DNA of 64,000 nt from DATARH01 sp035534855 (GCA_035534855.1 DATLRD010000027.1:26911-90910); one strand, 5' to 3'; shown: positions 42,548-52,600, counted from the stretch's first letter. Program-made: numbers and translations. Notes: generated by a model from the sequence alone, not told the origin.

Positions 42548-44857
42548 TCACGCGGTGGCGCTGCGCAGCGCCCGCCACACCGCCTCCGGCGTCGCCGGCA
42601 TGTCGATCTGCGCGCCCGGCGGCAGCGCGTCGGCGACCGCGTTCATGACCGCGGCGAGCGCGGCCGTCGTGCCCGCTTCGCCGACGCCCTTGACGCCGAG
42701 CGGGTTGCGCGGGCTCGGCACTGGGCGGAAGGCGCTGGTGATATCCGGCAGATCGTCGGCGCGCGGCATCGCGTAATCCATGAACGAGCCGGCAAGCAGC
42801 TGCCCACTCTCCGAGTCATAGACTGCGTGTTCGAGAAGCGCCTGCCCGACCCCTTGCGCTACCCCACCCTGCACTTGGCCCTCGACGAGCACCGGCTGCA
42901 ATACCCGGCCGCAATCGTCGACCGCGGTGTAGGCGGCGAGCGCCACCCGCCCGGTCTCGGGATCGAGCTCAACTTCGGCGATGTGGCAGCCGTTCGGAAA
43001 CGACGGCGGCGCGTCGGCGGTGCGCTGACTGTCGAGCCCTTCGTCGAGGATGCCCTGCCGCACCAGCCGCTCGGCCGCCTCGGCGACATCAAACAGCGAA
43101 ACACGGCGGTCGGTGCCAGCGATCTCGAAATTGCCGTTGCGATAGACGATGTCGGCCTCGGCGGCTTCGAGGATATGGGCGGCTGCGCGCCGGCCCTTTT
43201 CGATCACCGCGTCGATCGTCGCATAGACCGCGCTGCCGACCGACATTGTCGAGCGCGACGCGACCGCCCCGGCGCTCGGCACGCCGCTGTCGCTATCGCC
43301 AAGCGCCAACTCGACCGTTTCGACCGGGATGCCGAGCCGCTCGGACGCCATCCGGCGATAGACCGTCGCATGCCCCTGGCCGCTCGGCCCGATACCGATC
43401 GCCAGCAGCAGCCGGCTCTGGCCGGGAAACGCGATCTTCGCTCCCTCGCCGGGCTGGCCGCCGGCGATTTCGAGAAAGCACCCGACGCCGAGCCCGCGCC
43501 GCTTGCCGGCGGCGGCGGAGCGGGCACGGCGCGCGGAAAATCCGGCGACATCGGCGCGCGCCAGCGCCGCGTCGATCAGCGGCGCGAAATCGCCGCTGTC
43601 AAACACCGTGCCGAGCGCGCCCTTGTAGGGCATTTGCGACGACCCGATCAGGTTGCGGCGGCGCAACTCGATCGGGTCGATGCCGGTCTGCCGCGCCGCT
43701 GCGTCGATCAGCCGTTCGAGGCAGTAATTCGCCTCGGGCCGCCCGGCGCCGCGATAGGGGCCGGTCGGCACCGTGTTGGTGAAGACGCAGCGGATGCGCA
43801 GCCCGATCAGCGGAATATCGTACATCCCCGGCAGGCAGCGGGCGAAATTGGCGGTGGCGATGAACGGGCCGTGCGAGGTCAGGTAGGCGCCCATGCTGGC
43901 TAGAGAATCGATGTCGATCGCGAGAAATTTCCCGTCGGCGTCGAGCGCCAGAGACGCCTCGGTCAGCGTGTCGCGCGCCTGATTGTCGGTGAGGAACCCC
44001 TCCGAGCGGGTCGACAGCCAATGCACAAGCCGTCCGGTGCGCCGGGAAGCGGCCAGCAGCGCGGCATATTCGGGATAGGAAGTGGTACGCATGCCAAAAG
44101 CGCCGCCGACATCGCCGGTCACGACGCGCACCCGGTCGGCGGCGACGCCGAGGCTGCGCGCCAGATGGTGGCGCAGCACGATCGCGCTTTGCGAGGCGCA
44201 ATCGAGCGTATAGCGCCCGGTCTCGCCGTCCCACGCCGCCAGCGCGCCGCGCGGCTCCATCGGCGCCATGACGATGCGCTGATTGACGAGGCGCACGCGC
44301 ACGACATGTGGCGCCGCGGCAAAAGCGCGGTCGAGCGCGGCGCGCATCTCAGGGTCCGGAGCGAAGCCGCGCCAATCGACCGCGACATTGCCCGGCGCCT
44401 CGCGCCACAGTGTCGGCGCACCTGGCGCGACGGCGCGGGCGACGTCGATCGCCGGCTCGTGCTCGTCATAATCCACGGCGACGAGTTCGGCGGCGTCGCG
44501 CGCCACGGCCTCGCTGTCGGCGACGACCAGCGCCACCGGGTCGCCAACATGCCGCACGAAATCTGCGGCCAGAGGCGGGTGAGGCGGGATCACCATATCG
44601 GCACCGCCGGGAACCGGCGTGATCGCGTTGACGTCACCTGCTCCGTCACGCTGCAGGTCGACCGCAGTCAGCACCGCGATGACGCCCGGCGCAGCAGACG
44701 CCGCCGCGGTGTCGATCGCGCGAACCGCGGCGAATGCGTGCGGCGAACGGACAAAGACGGCGTGCGCCGCCCCCGCCCGGCGCTCGTCGTCGAGAAACCG
44801 ACCCGCCCCAGTCAGCAGCCGGTAATCTTCGAAGCGCGGTTCGAAACCATCATTCAT
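42548..44857 (-). CDS. Xanthine dehydrogenase-family molybdopterin-binding (large) subunit
   Basis: A 769-residue molybdenum hydroxylase subunit. The N-terminal a/b hammerhead region (DYRLLTGAGRFLDDER) is followed by molybdopterin-binding repeats with TGDVGGAFGMR. The active-site loop is GPYRGAGRPE (about 366-375), the form II version and not the AYRCSFR of true CO dehydrogenase. The catalytic Glu is in GVKGVGEAGTTAAL near the C-terminus. The small [2Fe-2S] and FAD subunits usually encoded alongside are absent from the window. ATG 44857 is chosen; the frame is open to 45439 but that extension is not family-like. The start lies inside a 17-bp tandem duplication. The substrate is unknown. Confidence 0.88.
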   Translation of the reverse strand: MNDGFEPRFEDYRLLTGAGRFLDDERRAGAAHAVFVRSPHAFAAVRAIDTAAASAAPGVIAVLTAVDLQRDGAGDVNAITPVPGGADMVIPPHPPLAADFVRHVGDPVALVVADSEAVARDAAELVAVDYDEHEPAIDVARAVAPGAPTLWREAPGNVAVDWRGFAPDPEMRAALDRAFAAAPHVVRVRLVNQRIVMAPMEPRGALAAWDGETGRYTLDCASQSAIVLRHHLARSLGVAADRVRVVTGDVGGAFGMRTTSYPEYAALLAASRRTGRLVHWLSTRSEGFLTDNQARDTLTEASLALDADGKFLAIDIDSLASMGAYLTSHGPFIATANFARCLPGMYDIPLIGLRIRCVFTNTVPTGPYRGAGRPEANYCLERLIDAAARQTGIDPIELRRRNLIGSSQMPYKGALGTVFDSGDFAPLIDAALARADVAGFSARRARSAAAGKRRGLGVGCFLEIAGGQPGEGAKIAFPGQSRLLLAIGIGPSGQGHATVYRRMASERLGIPVETVELALGDSDSGVPSAGAVASRSTMSVGSAVYATIDAVIEKGRRAAAHILEAAEADIVYRNGNFEIAGTDRRVSLFDVAEAAERLVRQGILDEGLDSQRTADAPPSFPNGCHIAEVELDPETGRVALAAYTAVDDCGRVLQPVLVEGQVQGGVAQGVGQALLEHAVYDSESGQLLAGSFMDYAMPRADDLPDITSAFRPVPSPRNPLGVKGVGEAGTTAALAAVMNAVADALPPGAQIDMPATPEAVWRALRSATA

Positions 44858-44924
44858 CGCATGCCGCCATTCATCGCATGCCGCCATTCCGCTGTCGGCC
44901 CGAGCATAATCGGCCCGAGCATAA
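44852..44924. repeat. Two adjacent perfect tandem duplications at a gene start
   Basis: ATTCATCGCATGCCGCC occurs twice in tandem (44852-44868 and 44869-44885). TCGGCCCGAGCATAA occurs twice in tandem (44895-44909 and 44910-44924). The first duplicates the start region of the molybdenum hydroxylase gene, and the second copy of its ATG is out of frame. Confidence 0.9.
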
Positions 44925-45175
44925 CAGGAATCGCCGAGCCGAACGCAGCCCGGACCGCGCCCGACGCAAAGGTGAGTTGCCGGCCCGCGATCTCCCTTAA
45001 CACGGACGCCGCTTCCTGTAGTATGGCGCCGGGTGCTTAAATCGGCACCGCCGAAAGAGTGCCGCAAGGGGGAAGCTGAAGATGACGGGGGGAAGAAGCG
45101 CGCCACCACGCCGCGCTGCTGGCAGGGTTGTTCCTCGGCCAGCGGCACTGATCTGATCCTCCTCATCACGCACCG
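44925..45175 (+). other. Intergenic region before livH, with a possible remnant of a binding-protein gene
   Basis: This divergent gap (318 bases counted from 44858) holds no intact gene. At 45082 an ATG preceded by GGGGGAAG opens MTGGRSAPPRRAA and stops at 45154. One frame over, ALLAGLFLGQRH reads like the hydrophobic core of a signal peptide before a stop. Such a start would suit a LivK-type periplasmic binding protein, which is expected here and missing. The rest shows nothing I can name. Confidence 0.3.
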
Positions 45176-46048
45176 ATGCTTTCCCTCGATCTGCTGATCA
45201 ACGCGGTTGTCGCCGGCATCCTGCTCGGCGGGTTCTATGCCGCGGTCAGCCTCGGCATCACGATCTCGTTCGGGATGCTCGACATCGCCAACATCGCCCA
45301 ACCCGCCTTCATCCTGTTGGGCTCCTACGCCGCCTACATCCTCAACCAGAGCTACGGCATCGACCCAATCGTGATCGGCGTTTTTATGATGCCGATCTTC
45401 TATGTGCTCGGCATGGCCGTGTATGAACTTTACTACCACGCCTTTGAAAGCCGCGGGGATCAGGCGATCCAGGGCCTGGCGTTTTTCTTCGGCCTTTTGT
45501 TTGTCGGCGAGGTTTCTCTGGTCCTGGTCTTCGGCGTCGACTATCGCTTTGTCGAAGCGAGCTATATTGGCCCGAGCCTCAAATGGGGCATCCTCGACCT
45601 GCCGCTGCGCATGCTGATCCCGTTCACGTTCTCGCTCCTGATGATCGGCGGGCTGCAGCTGTTTCTGTCGCGCAGCTTTCTCGGCCGCGCCATCCTTGCT
45701 GTGTCGCAGGACGGGCAGGCCCTGCAGCTGATGGCGGCGAGCCCCAAACGGATCAAGCGCGCTGCGGTCGGCATCTCGATCGCGACATGTTCGCTGGCCG
45801 GCGCGTTCCTAATCATCATCCAGCCGGTCGAGCCGTCGATCGGCCGTGATTACATCGGCCGCATCTTTGCGATCTGCGTGCTCGGCGGCATGACCAGCAT
45901 CCCCGGAATGCTGGTCGCGTCGATGCTGCTCGGCATCATCGAAAGCATCATCGCGACGTTCTACGGCCCGTCCTGGGCACCGGCCGTTTCCTTCGGGTTC
46001 CTGCTCGTGGCACTGGCGGTGCGCCCGGCCGGGCTGATGGGACGCTAG
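45176..46048 (+). CDS. Branched-chain amino acid-type ABC transporter permease (LivH family)
   Basis: A 290-residue inner-membrane permease. It starts LDLLINAVVAGILLGGFYAA and continues with GITISFGMLDIANIAQPAFI, the LivH signature. Later segments include VSQDGQALQLMAASPKRIKR, the ATPase-docking loop, and FAICVLGGMTSIPGMLVASM. About eight membrane helices are expected. It is the first gene of livHMGF. The cognate periplasmic binding protein is not encoded nearby, so the substrate (branched-chain amino acid, amide, urea or aromatic acid) is open. Confidence 0.92.
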   Translation: MLSLDLLINAVVAGILLGGFYAAVSLGITISFGMLDIANIAQPAFILLGSYAAYILNQSYGIDPIVIGVFMMPIFYVLGMAVYELYYHAFESRGDQAIQGLAFFFGLLFVGEVSLVLVFGVDYRFVEASYIGPSLKWGILDLPLRMLIPFTFSLLMIGGLQLFLSRSFLGRAILAVSQDGQALQLMAASPKRIKRAAVGISIATCSLAGAFLIIIQPVEPSIGRDYIGRIFAICVLGGMTSIPGMLVASMLLGIIESIIATFYGPSWAPAVSFGFLLVALAVRPAGLMGR

Positions 46049-46050
46049 CG

Positions 46051-46998
46051 ATGCGCCCTTCCCTGTTCTGGCTGCTTGCCGTGCTGTTCGGCGTCGCCTT
46101 CGTCGCCGCGACGCGGCTGTGGATCGCCAACGAGTACTACTATTTCGCCGCCTATGTCGTGTTGCAGTACATCGTACTGTCAACCGCGTGGAACATCCTC
46201 GGGGGCTATACCGGCTATACGAATTTCGGCACCGGCGCGTTTTTCGCGATGGGCGCCTACAGCTCGGTCGTGCTGCACAAGCTGGGCGGCGTGCCGCTGC
46301 CGGTGATGATGCTCGTCGGCGGGGTCGTTTCGGGGATCATCGGCCTCGGCACCGGATATTTGACCCTGCGGCTGCGCGGCGTGTTTTTCGCGATCGCAAC
46401 GCTGGCGATCACGATTGTCGTGCAGACGCTGATCGTCAATTGGGACTACGTCGGCGGCTCGCGCGGCATCTATATCATCCGCCCGGCCAATGCCCCGCTC
46501 GGCGGCGGCTATATCCAATACCTCTATACGCTGATGATCGTGCTGTCGGTGATCGCGGTCGGGATCGCCCGCACGATCGAGCACTCGCGGCTCGGCCTCG
46601 GTTTTGCCGCGATCCGCGACGACGAGCAGGCGGCCGAGGCCGGCGGCGTGCCGACGCTGCGCCTAAAGCTGATCGCGACCACGCTGTCGGGCGCGCTGAT
46701 GGGCATGGCGGGGGCGCCGCTGCCATATTACGTGACCTATATGGACCCGACATCGAGCTTCAGCTTGTCCTATGCGGTCAACGCCGTGGCGATGCCGGTG
46801 ATCGGCGGCATGACGAGTTGGATCGGCCCGGTGATCGGGTCGATCCTGCTGGGCACGATCCAGCAAGTGGCGACCGTGACGATCTCGTCGGCGCTCAATC
46901 TCTTGATCGTCGGGCTTCTGCTGATCGGCTTCGTGATCATCGCCCCGAACGGCATCGTCGGGCTGGTGCGATCGTGGCGGCGCAAGCGGGCAGGATGA
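46051..46998 (+). CDS. Branched-chain amino acid-type ABC transporter permease (LivM family)
   Basis: A 315-residue second permease. It has AWNILGGYTGYTNFGTGAFF near residue 50, LGTGYLTLRLRGVFFAIATL, and the docking loop GLGFAAIRDDEQAAEAGGVP. These are standard LivM motifs. It starts two bases after the livH stop and overlaps livG by 4 bases. LivH and LivM form the transmembrane channel. Confidence 0.92.
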   Translation: MRPSLFWLLAVLFGVAFVAATRLWIANEYYYFAAYVVLQYIVLSTAWNILGGYTGYTNFGTGAFFAMGAYSSVVLHKLGGVPLPVMMLVGGVVSGIIGLGTGYLTLRLRGVFFAIATLAITIVVQTLIVNWDYVGGSRGIYIIRPANAPLGGGYIQYLYTLMIVLSVIAVGIARTIEHSRLGLGFAAIRDDEQAAEAGGVPTLRLKLIATTLSGALMGMAGAPLPYYVTYMDPTSSFSLSYAVNAVAMPVIGGMTSWIGPVIGSILLGTIQQVATVTISSALNLLIVGLLLIGFVIIAPNGIVGLVRSWRRKRAG

Positions 46999-47733
46999 GC
47001 GACCCCAGGGTCAACCCGCTGCTGCGGGTGGAAGGGCTCGGCAAGCGCTTCGGCGGCTTTGTCGCCCTCGATGCGATCGACCTCGTCATCAACTCCGGCG
47101 ACCGGCTCGGGCTGATCGGCCCTAACGGGTCGGGCAAGTCGACCCTCGTCAACTGCCTGTGCGGCACGCTGCAAAACGAGATGGGCACGGTGACGTTCGA
47201 CGGCCGCCGGATCGACGGCCTGATCGCGCATCAGCGCACCCGCCTCGGCCTCGCCCGCAGCTTTCAGCTGCCCAAGCCGTTCCGTACGCTGAACCTGATC
47301 GACAATCTGCGCGTGCCGCTGATTTACACGGTCAACGCGCGCCGCGGCCACCACCTCGGCGAGGCGCAGATCGTCGACCGGTGCGAAGAGCTGCTCGGCG
47401 ATGTCGGACTGGCCGACAAGGCGCGTCGGCTGCCGGGTGACCTTACCCAGGTCGAGATGCGCAAGCTCGAACTGGCACGGGCGGTGGCGACGCAGCCGCG
47501 ACTGCTGTTCGCCGACGAGGCGATGGCCGGGTTGTCGCCGTCCGAGGTCGAGGAAATCCTCGCCGTGCTGTTCCGGCTCAACGAGCAGGGCATCACCATC
47601 GTGCTGATCGAGCACATCATGCGCGCCGTGATGAGCTTTTCGACCCGGTTGGTCGTGTTGGTCGCCGGGCACAAGATCGCCGATGGCGACCCGCAGGAGG
47701 CGATGCGCAACCCGGAGGTCGAGAGGGCTTATC

Positions 47734-47744
<11 letters not shown>
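46995..47744 (+). CDS. Branched-chain amino acid-type ABC transporter ATPase (LivG family)
   Basis: A 249-residue ATPase with Walker A GPNGSGKSTLVNCLCGTL and the Q-loop area RLGLARSFQLPKPFRTLNLI. The Walker B region is RLLFADEAMAGLSPSEVEEI, and the switch is LIEHIMRAVM. The signature is degenerate: DLTQVEMRKLELARAVATQP, with LTQVE in place of LSGGQ. Such variation occurs among LivG proteins. The ATG overlaps the livM stop. Confidence 0.92.
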
Positions 47745-48465
<721 letters not shown>

Positions 48466-48718
48466 CCACTCCGTGAGAGCACGCGCAGCTACTGCGTTAA
48501 TAATTTTTTATTCATGTTTTGATATTTCTCTGCTCTGACGGATTGCCTCTTGCCTTGCAAATCCCGTTGCAAATTGCGGCGGGGCTCAGCTGCACCAAAT
48601 TCATTAACTTTACTTGTCCGCGGAAACCCTCGCCTTTGTCTGTTCTGGGCGGATGGCACGTCGCTTGAGAAGAACCTGGCGCCGGTACGGTGCCGGTATT
48701 CGATCCTCGGAGACGACG

Positions 48719-49006
48719 ATGACGCTCGCGCAGAAACTCGTGCTCGGTGCCGCCGCGGCGGTGTTGGCCACTGCGGCCAGCTTTCCCCACGAGATCCAGG
48801 CGATCTATCGCGGCAGCTATCCGACCGATGCGCGCAAGCGCGAAGCGCTCGCGACCTGCCAGCAGCAGAGCAGCGCATTCATCCGCTTCCTGCCCAGCGA
48901 GCGTGAGGATTGTTATGCCCGCATGCGCGTGGCGGTCGGCGACAACACCGGGGTGTGGAGCAAGCACGACCGCAGCAACATGCACCTGGCCGAACTCGGC
49001 CGCTGA
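48719..49006 (+). CDS. Small secreted hypothetical protein
   Basis: A 95-residue protein beginning MTLAQKLVLGAAAAVLATAA, a signal peptide or N-terminal anchor. The mature part has two cysteines (ATCQQQSSAFIRF and EREDCYARM) that could form a disulfide, and ends DRSNMHLAELGR. The ATG has GGAG seven bases upstream. I do not recognise the family. The 253-base gap before it is unusually AT-rich (GTTAATAATTTTTTATTC near 48500) and may hold its promoter. Confidence 0.6.
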   Translation: MTLAQKLVLGAAAAVLATAASFPHEIQAIYRGSYPTDARKREALATCQQQSSAFIRFLPSEREDCYARMRVAVGDNTGVWSKHDRSNMHLAELGR

Positions 49007-49027
49007 GCCGTCGGCTCAGAATTCCCC

Positions 49028-49792
49028 TCAGAATTCTGATGCGTAACCGCCGTCGACCGGGATCGCAGCGCCGGTTACGAAATCCGAGGCCGGCGCCGCA
49101 AGGAACACGGCGATTCCGCCGAGGTCGTCGGGTACCCCCCAGCGCCCGGCCGGCGTGCGCGCCAGCACCCGCTCGTTGAGCCCGCTGACCTGGGCGCGGG
49201 CATCGCGGGTCAATTCGGTGTCGATCCAGCCCGGCAGCACCGCGTTGACCTGGATGTTGTCCTTGGCCCATGCCGTGCCGAGCGATTTGGTCAGCTGCAC
49301 GATGCCGCCCTTGCTCGACGAATAGGGCGCCGCGTAGGCGCCGCCAAAGATCGACATCATCGACCCGATATTGATGATCTTGCCGCCGCCCTGCGGCTTC
49401 ATCACCGCATGCGCCGCCTGGCACAGCACAAACGCGCCGGTCAGGTTGGTCTGGATCACCTGCTGCCATTCCTCGATCGTATAGGCCTCGGGCGGCTTGC
49501 GGATCGACATGCCGGCGTTATTGACCAGGATGTCGAGGCGGCCGAACCGCTCCACGACCTCCGCGACCATCGTCCGGCACGACGCGGGATCGGCGACATC
49601 GAGCGCGACAAACGCTGCCTTGGTGCCTAGCCCCGCCAGCTCCGCCGCGGCGGCCTCGGATTTCACACGGTTGCGCGCGGCGACCGCGACCGCCGCCCCG
49701 GCCGCAGCCAGCCCCCTGGCCATGCCGAGCCCGATTCCTCCATTGCCGCCGGTGACGACGGCGACGCGGCCGGTAAGGTCGAACGACTTCAT
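49028..49792 (-). CDS. Short-chain dehydrogenase/reductase
   Basis: A 254-residue classical SDR. The coenzyme motif TGGNGGIGLGMARGLA is at residues ~14-29, NNAG lies in LDILVNNAGMSI, and the active-site YxxxK is in YAAPYSSSKGGIVQLTKSLG. Ser is in NIGSMMSIFGG. The basic residues after the first strand (AARNRVKSE) suggest NADPH. The family covers 3-oxoacyl-ACP reductases, gluconate dehydrogenases and many others. Neighbours do not fix the substrate. It is divergent from modA. Confidence 0.9.
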   Translation of the reverse strand: MKSFDLTGRVAVVTGGNGGIGLGMARGLAAAGAAVAVAARNRVKSEAAAAELAGLGTKAAFVALDVADPASCRTMVAEVVERFGRLDILVNNAGMSIRKPPEAYTIEEWQQVIQTNLTGAFVLCQAAHAVMKPQGGGKIINIGSMMSIFGGAYAAPYSSSKGGIVQLTKSLGTAWAKDNIQVNAVLPGWIDTELTRDARAQVSGLNERVLARTPAGRWGVPDDLGGIAVFLAAPASDFVTGAAIPVDGGYASEF

Positions 49793-49935
49793 TCAATATC
49801 TCCATTCACCACGGCGGCGGTATTCGAGTTGCCCACTTATCATAAACGTGCCGGCAAGGCGCCGCCGCGCTCGATACCTTCTGGCCGCCGGCATTGCAGA
49901 CTGCGGCGTCACGACGCAGGCGGGCGCGCGCTTAG

Positions 49936-49959
49936 CGATATATACAATTAGATATAACG
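49936..49959. promoter_or_regulatory. ModE-type operator upstream of modABC
   Basis: CGATATAT, an 8-base spacer and ATATAACG form a palindrome with one mismatch between arms. This closely follows the ModE box pattern of two CGTTATAT-like half-sites. It lies 12 bases upstream of the modA ATG and would block transcription when Mo-loaded ModE is bound. Confidence 0.75.
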
Positions 49960-49971
49960 TGGAGGCCTGCG

Positions 49972-50757
49972 ATGCGGAGACGGGCATTTCTTTTCGGGGC
50001 CGGCCTGTACCTCGCCGCGCTGGCGGCGCCGGTCGCGGCATCGGCGGCATCGGGCGCTATCGTGGTGTTCGCCGCCGCCAGCCTCAAGAACGCGCTCGAC
50101 GCGATCAATGCCGAATATCAAAAAGCAACCGGCAAGCACGCCCAGATCTCGTATGCGGCAAGTTCGACGCTCGCAAAGCAGATCGAAAACGCCGCACCGG
50201 CTGTTATCTTCATCTCGGCCGATCTCAAATGGATGGACTATCTCGACAACAAGAAGCTGATCGACGACAAGAGCCGTGTGAACCTGCTCGGCAACGCTCT
50301 GGTGTTGATCGCGCCGAAGAACAGCACCGCGAAAGTGACGATCGGCCCGAACTTTCCGCTCGCCAAGCTGCTCGGCAGCGGCCGGCTGGCGATGGCCGAC
50401 CCCACTGCGGTTCCGGCCGGGCTCTACGGCAAGGCCGCGCTGATCCGGCTCGGTGTCTGGGCCAGCGTCTCAGGGCGGGTCGCCGCGGCGGAAAACGTGC
50501 GCGCGGCGCTGGCGCTGGTGGCGCGCGGCGAGGCACCGTTCGGCATCGTCTACAAGACCGACGCGGCGGTTGAGCCCAACGTCAAAATCGTCGGGGTCTT
50601 TCCCGAGGACAGCGTGCCACCGATCGTCTACCCGATGGCGCTGATAGCCGGCTCGAAAAGCCCGGACGCCGCGGCCTTTGCCGCCTATCTGCGCGGGCCG
50701 CAGGCGCGAAAGCTGTGGGAAGCCGGCGGGTTCACCGTGCTCGACACGGCTCGGTGA
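49972..50757 (+). CDS. modA: Molybdate-binding periplasmic protein
   Basis: A 261-residue binding protein that captures molybdate (or tungstate) in the periplasm. The N-terminus is a signal peptide (FLFGAGLYLAALAAPVAASA). The mature protein begins with the ModA pattern IVVFAAASLKNALDAINAEY and has YAASSTLAKQIENAAPAVIF, NALVLIAPKNS and MADPTAVPAGLYGKAAL. The ATG has GGAGG seven bases upstream. It heads modABC and is preceded by a ModE-like operator. Confidence 0.95.
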   Translation: MRRRAFLFGAGLYLAALAAPVAASAASGAIVVFAAASLKNALDAINAEYQKATGKHAQISYAASSTLAKQIENAAPAVIFISADLKWMDYLDNKKLIDDKSRVNLLGNALVLIAPKNSTAKVTIGPNFPLAKLLGSGRLAMADPTAVPAGLYGKAALIRLGVWASVSGRVAAAENVRAALALVARGEAPFGIVYKTDAAVEPNVKIVGVFPEDSVPPIVYPMALIAGSKSPDAAAFAAYLRGPQARKLWEAGGFTVLDTAR

Positions 50758-50764
50758 GCCGGAT

Positions 50765-51469
50765 TTGCATTGGTTTTTCGACTTCACCCCGGATGAGCTG
50801 ACGGCGATCCGCTTGTCTCTGTGGGTCGCCTCGTGGGCGATGGTGTGCAGCCTGCCGTTCGGGCTCGGCGCGGCGATGCTGCTCGCACGCGGCCGGTTCT
50901 GGGGCAAGTCGCTGTTCAACGTCGTGGTACACCTGCCACTGGTGCTGCCGCCGGTAGTAACCGGGTATGTGCTGCTGCTGCTGTTCGGCCGGCGCGGGCC
51001 GCTCGGCCGTCTACTGGAGCATACGATCGGCCTGGTCTTTGCGTTTCGCTGGACCGGCGCGGCGCTCGCGAGCGCGGTGATGGGATTTCCGCTGATGGTG
51101 CGCGCGATCCGCTTATCGCTCGATTCGGTCGACCGCCGGCTCGAAGACGCCGCCGCAACCCTCGGCGCCAGCGCCCCCTGGGTGTTCGTGACCGTGACCC
51201 TGCCGCTGATCCTGCCCGGCGTCGTCGCCGGCATGATCCTCAGCTTTGCCCGCTCACTCGGCGAGTTTGGTGCGACGATCACGTTTGTCTCCAACATCCC
51301 AGGCGAAACCCAGACCCTGCCGACCGCGATCTATGTGCAGACCCAGGCGCCGGGCGGCGACCTGCCGGCATTGCGCCTGACTCTGGTAGCGGTCGCGATC
51401 TCGATGGTCGCGCTGTTCGCCTCCGAGGCGATGGCGCGCCGCGCCGCCCGCCAAACGGGTGGACCGTGA
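50765..51469 (+). CDS. modB: Molybdate ABC transporter permease
   Basis: A 234-residue permease. Typical ModB stretches are LPLVLPPVVTGYVLLLLFGR, FRWTGAALASAVMGFPLMVR and the docking loop EDAAATLGASAPWVFVTVTL, then SFARSLGEFGATITFVSNIP. About five membrane helices are expected. The reading frame requires a TTG start at 50765 (MHWFFDFTPDEL), just after the modA stop. It overlaps modC by one base. Confidence 0.95.
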   Translation: MHWFFDFTPDELTAIRLSLWVASWAMVCSLPFGLGAAMLLARGRFWGKSLFNVVVHLPLVLPPVVTGYVLLLLFGRRGPLGRLLEHTIGLVFAFRWTGAALASAVMGFPLMVRAIRLSLDSVDRRLEDAAATLGASAPWVFVTVTLPLILPGVVAGMILSFARSLGEFGATITFVSNIPGETQTLPTAIYVQTQAPGGDLPALRLTLVAVAISMVALFASEAMARRAARQTGGP

Positions 51470-52596
51470 TGATCGAGGTCGCGATCGAGCATCGCCTCGG
51501 CGGGTTTCGGCTCGCGGTCGAATTTCACAGCACCGGGGGGCTCACTGCTCTATTCGGCCGGTCGGGCGCTGGCAAGACCTCGGTCGTCAACGCGATCGCC
51601 GGGCTGATCCGCCCCGAGCGCGGCCGCATCGTCATCGACGGCGCGGTGCTGACCGACACGGAGCGGCGCGTGTTTGTGCCGGCACATCGCCGGCGCGTCG
51701 GCTATGTGTTTCAGGAGGGCCGGCTGTTTCCGCACCTGACGGTGTGGCGCAACCTGCTTTACGGCCGGCGCTTTGCACTCGGCCCGAGAAGCCCCGCCGA
51801 GGTCGACCAGGTCGTCGAGTTGCTCGGCATCGGCGATCTCTTGACACGGCGCCCGGCCAACCTGTCGGGCGGCGAAAAGCAGCGTGTCGCGATTGGCCGG
51901 GCACTTCTGGCGCGGCCACGCCTGTTGGTGATGGACGAACCACTCGCCTCACTCGACGAGGGGCGCAAGGGCGAGATCATGCCCTACATCGAGCGGCTGC
52001 GCGACGAGACCAAAATCCCGATCGTCTATGTCAGCCACTCGATCCCCGAGGTCGCGCGCCTGGCGAACACCCTCGTCGTGCTGTCGGAGGGAACGGTGGC
52101 GGCGATCGGCGCGCCGGCCGAGATCATGGGCCGGCTCGACCTGTTTCCGCTGACCGGTCGCGCCGAGGCCGGCGCGATCCTCAACACCGTGGTCGCCGGC
52201 GACGATGCCCGCTTTGGCCTGACAGTGCTGCGCGCCGCCGCCGGCGAACTCAGGGTGCCGCGGCTCGACCTTTCGGCCGGCGCGGCGCTACGGGTGCGCA
52301 TTCGCGCTCGCGACGTGATGATCGCGCTGGCACCCCCGGAAGGATTGAGCGCGCTCAACGTGCTGCCGGGCACCGTCGCCGAGGTCGGCCGCGTCGACGG
52401 GCCGATCGTCGAGATCCGGCTCGATTGCGCCGGGGAGCCGCTGATCGCGCGCCTGACCCGCCGCTCGGTCGAGACCCTCGGCCTCGCGCCCGGGCGCCGC
52501 GTCTATGCCGTGATCAAGAGCATCGCCTTCGACCATCACGCCTTTGCCGGCGCCGCGCCGGCGGGTGGCGCCGATGCCGACGCGATCCCCGGTTGA
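51469..52596 (+). CDS. modC: Molybdate ABC transporter ATPase
   Basis: A 375-residue ATPase. Walker A is FGRSGAGKTSVVNAIAGLI, the signature is LSGGEKQRVAIGRALLARP, and Walker B is LLVMDEPLASLDEGRKGEI. The last ~80 residues (LNVLPGTVAEVGRVDGP onward) are a molbindin (TOBE) domain that senses molybdate in the cytoplasm. It is convergent with the modE gene, whose stop lies 4 bases away. Confidence 0.95.
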   Translation: MIEVAIEHRLGGFRLAVEFHSTGGLTALFGRSGAGKTSVVNAIAGLIRPERGRIVIDGAVLTDTERRVFVPAHRRRVGYVFQEGRLFPHLTVWRNLLYGRRFALGPRSPAEVDQVVELLGIGDLLTRRPANLSGGEKQRVAIGRALLARPRLLVMDEPLASLDEGRKGEIMPYIERLRDETKIPIVYVSHSIPEVARLANTLVVLSEGTVAAIGAPAEIMGRLDLFPLTGRAEAGAILNTVVAGDDARFGLTVLRAAAGELRVPRLDLSAGAALRVRIRARDVMIALAPPEGLSALNVLPGTVAEVGRVDGPIVEIRLDCAGEPLIARLTRRSVETLGLAPGRRVYAVIKSIAFDHHAFAGAAPAGGADADAIPG

Positions 52597-52600
52597 CGGG

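Noticed and set aside
43760..43800. True carbon monoxide dehydrogenase (CoxL form I)
   Set aside because: The active-site loop is YRGAGR, not AYRCSFR; this marks other molybdenum hydroxylases.
41284..43903. Two long plus-strand open frames (391 and 500 codons)
   Set aside because: They lie antisense to the ACMSD-like and molybdenum hydroxylase genes, which have clear motifs; the frames are shadows.
44858..45439. 194-residue N-terminal extension of the molybdenum hydroxylase, antisense to livH
   Set aside because: Family proteins begin near the MNDGFEP region, and the extension overlaps the livH start in reverse.
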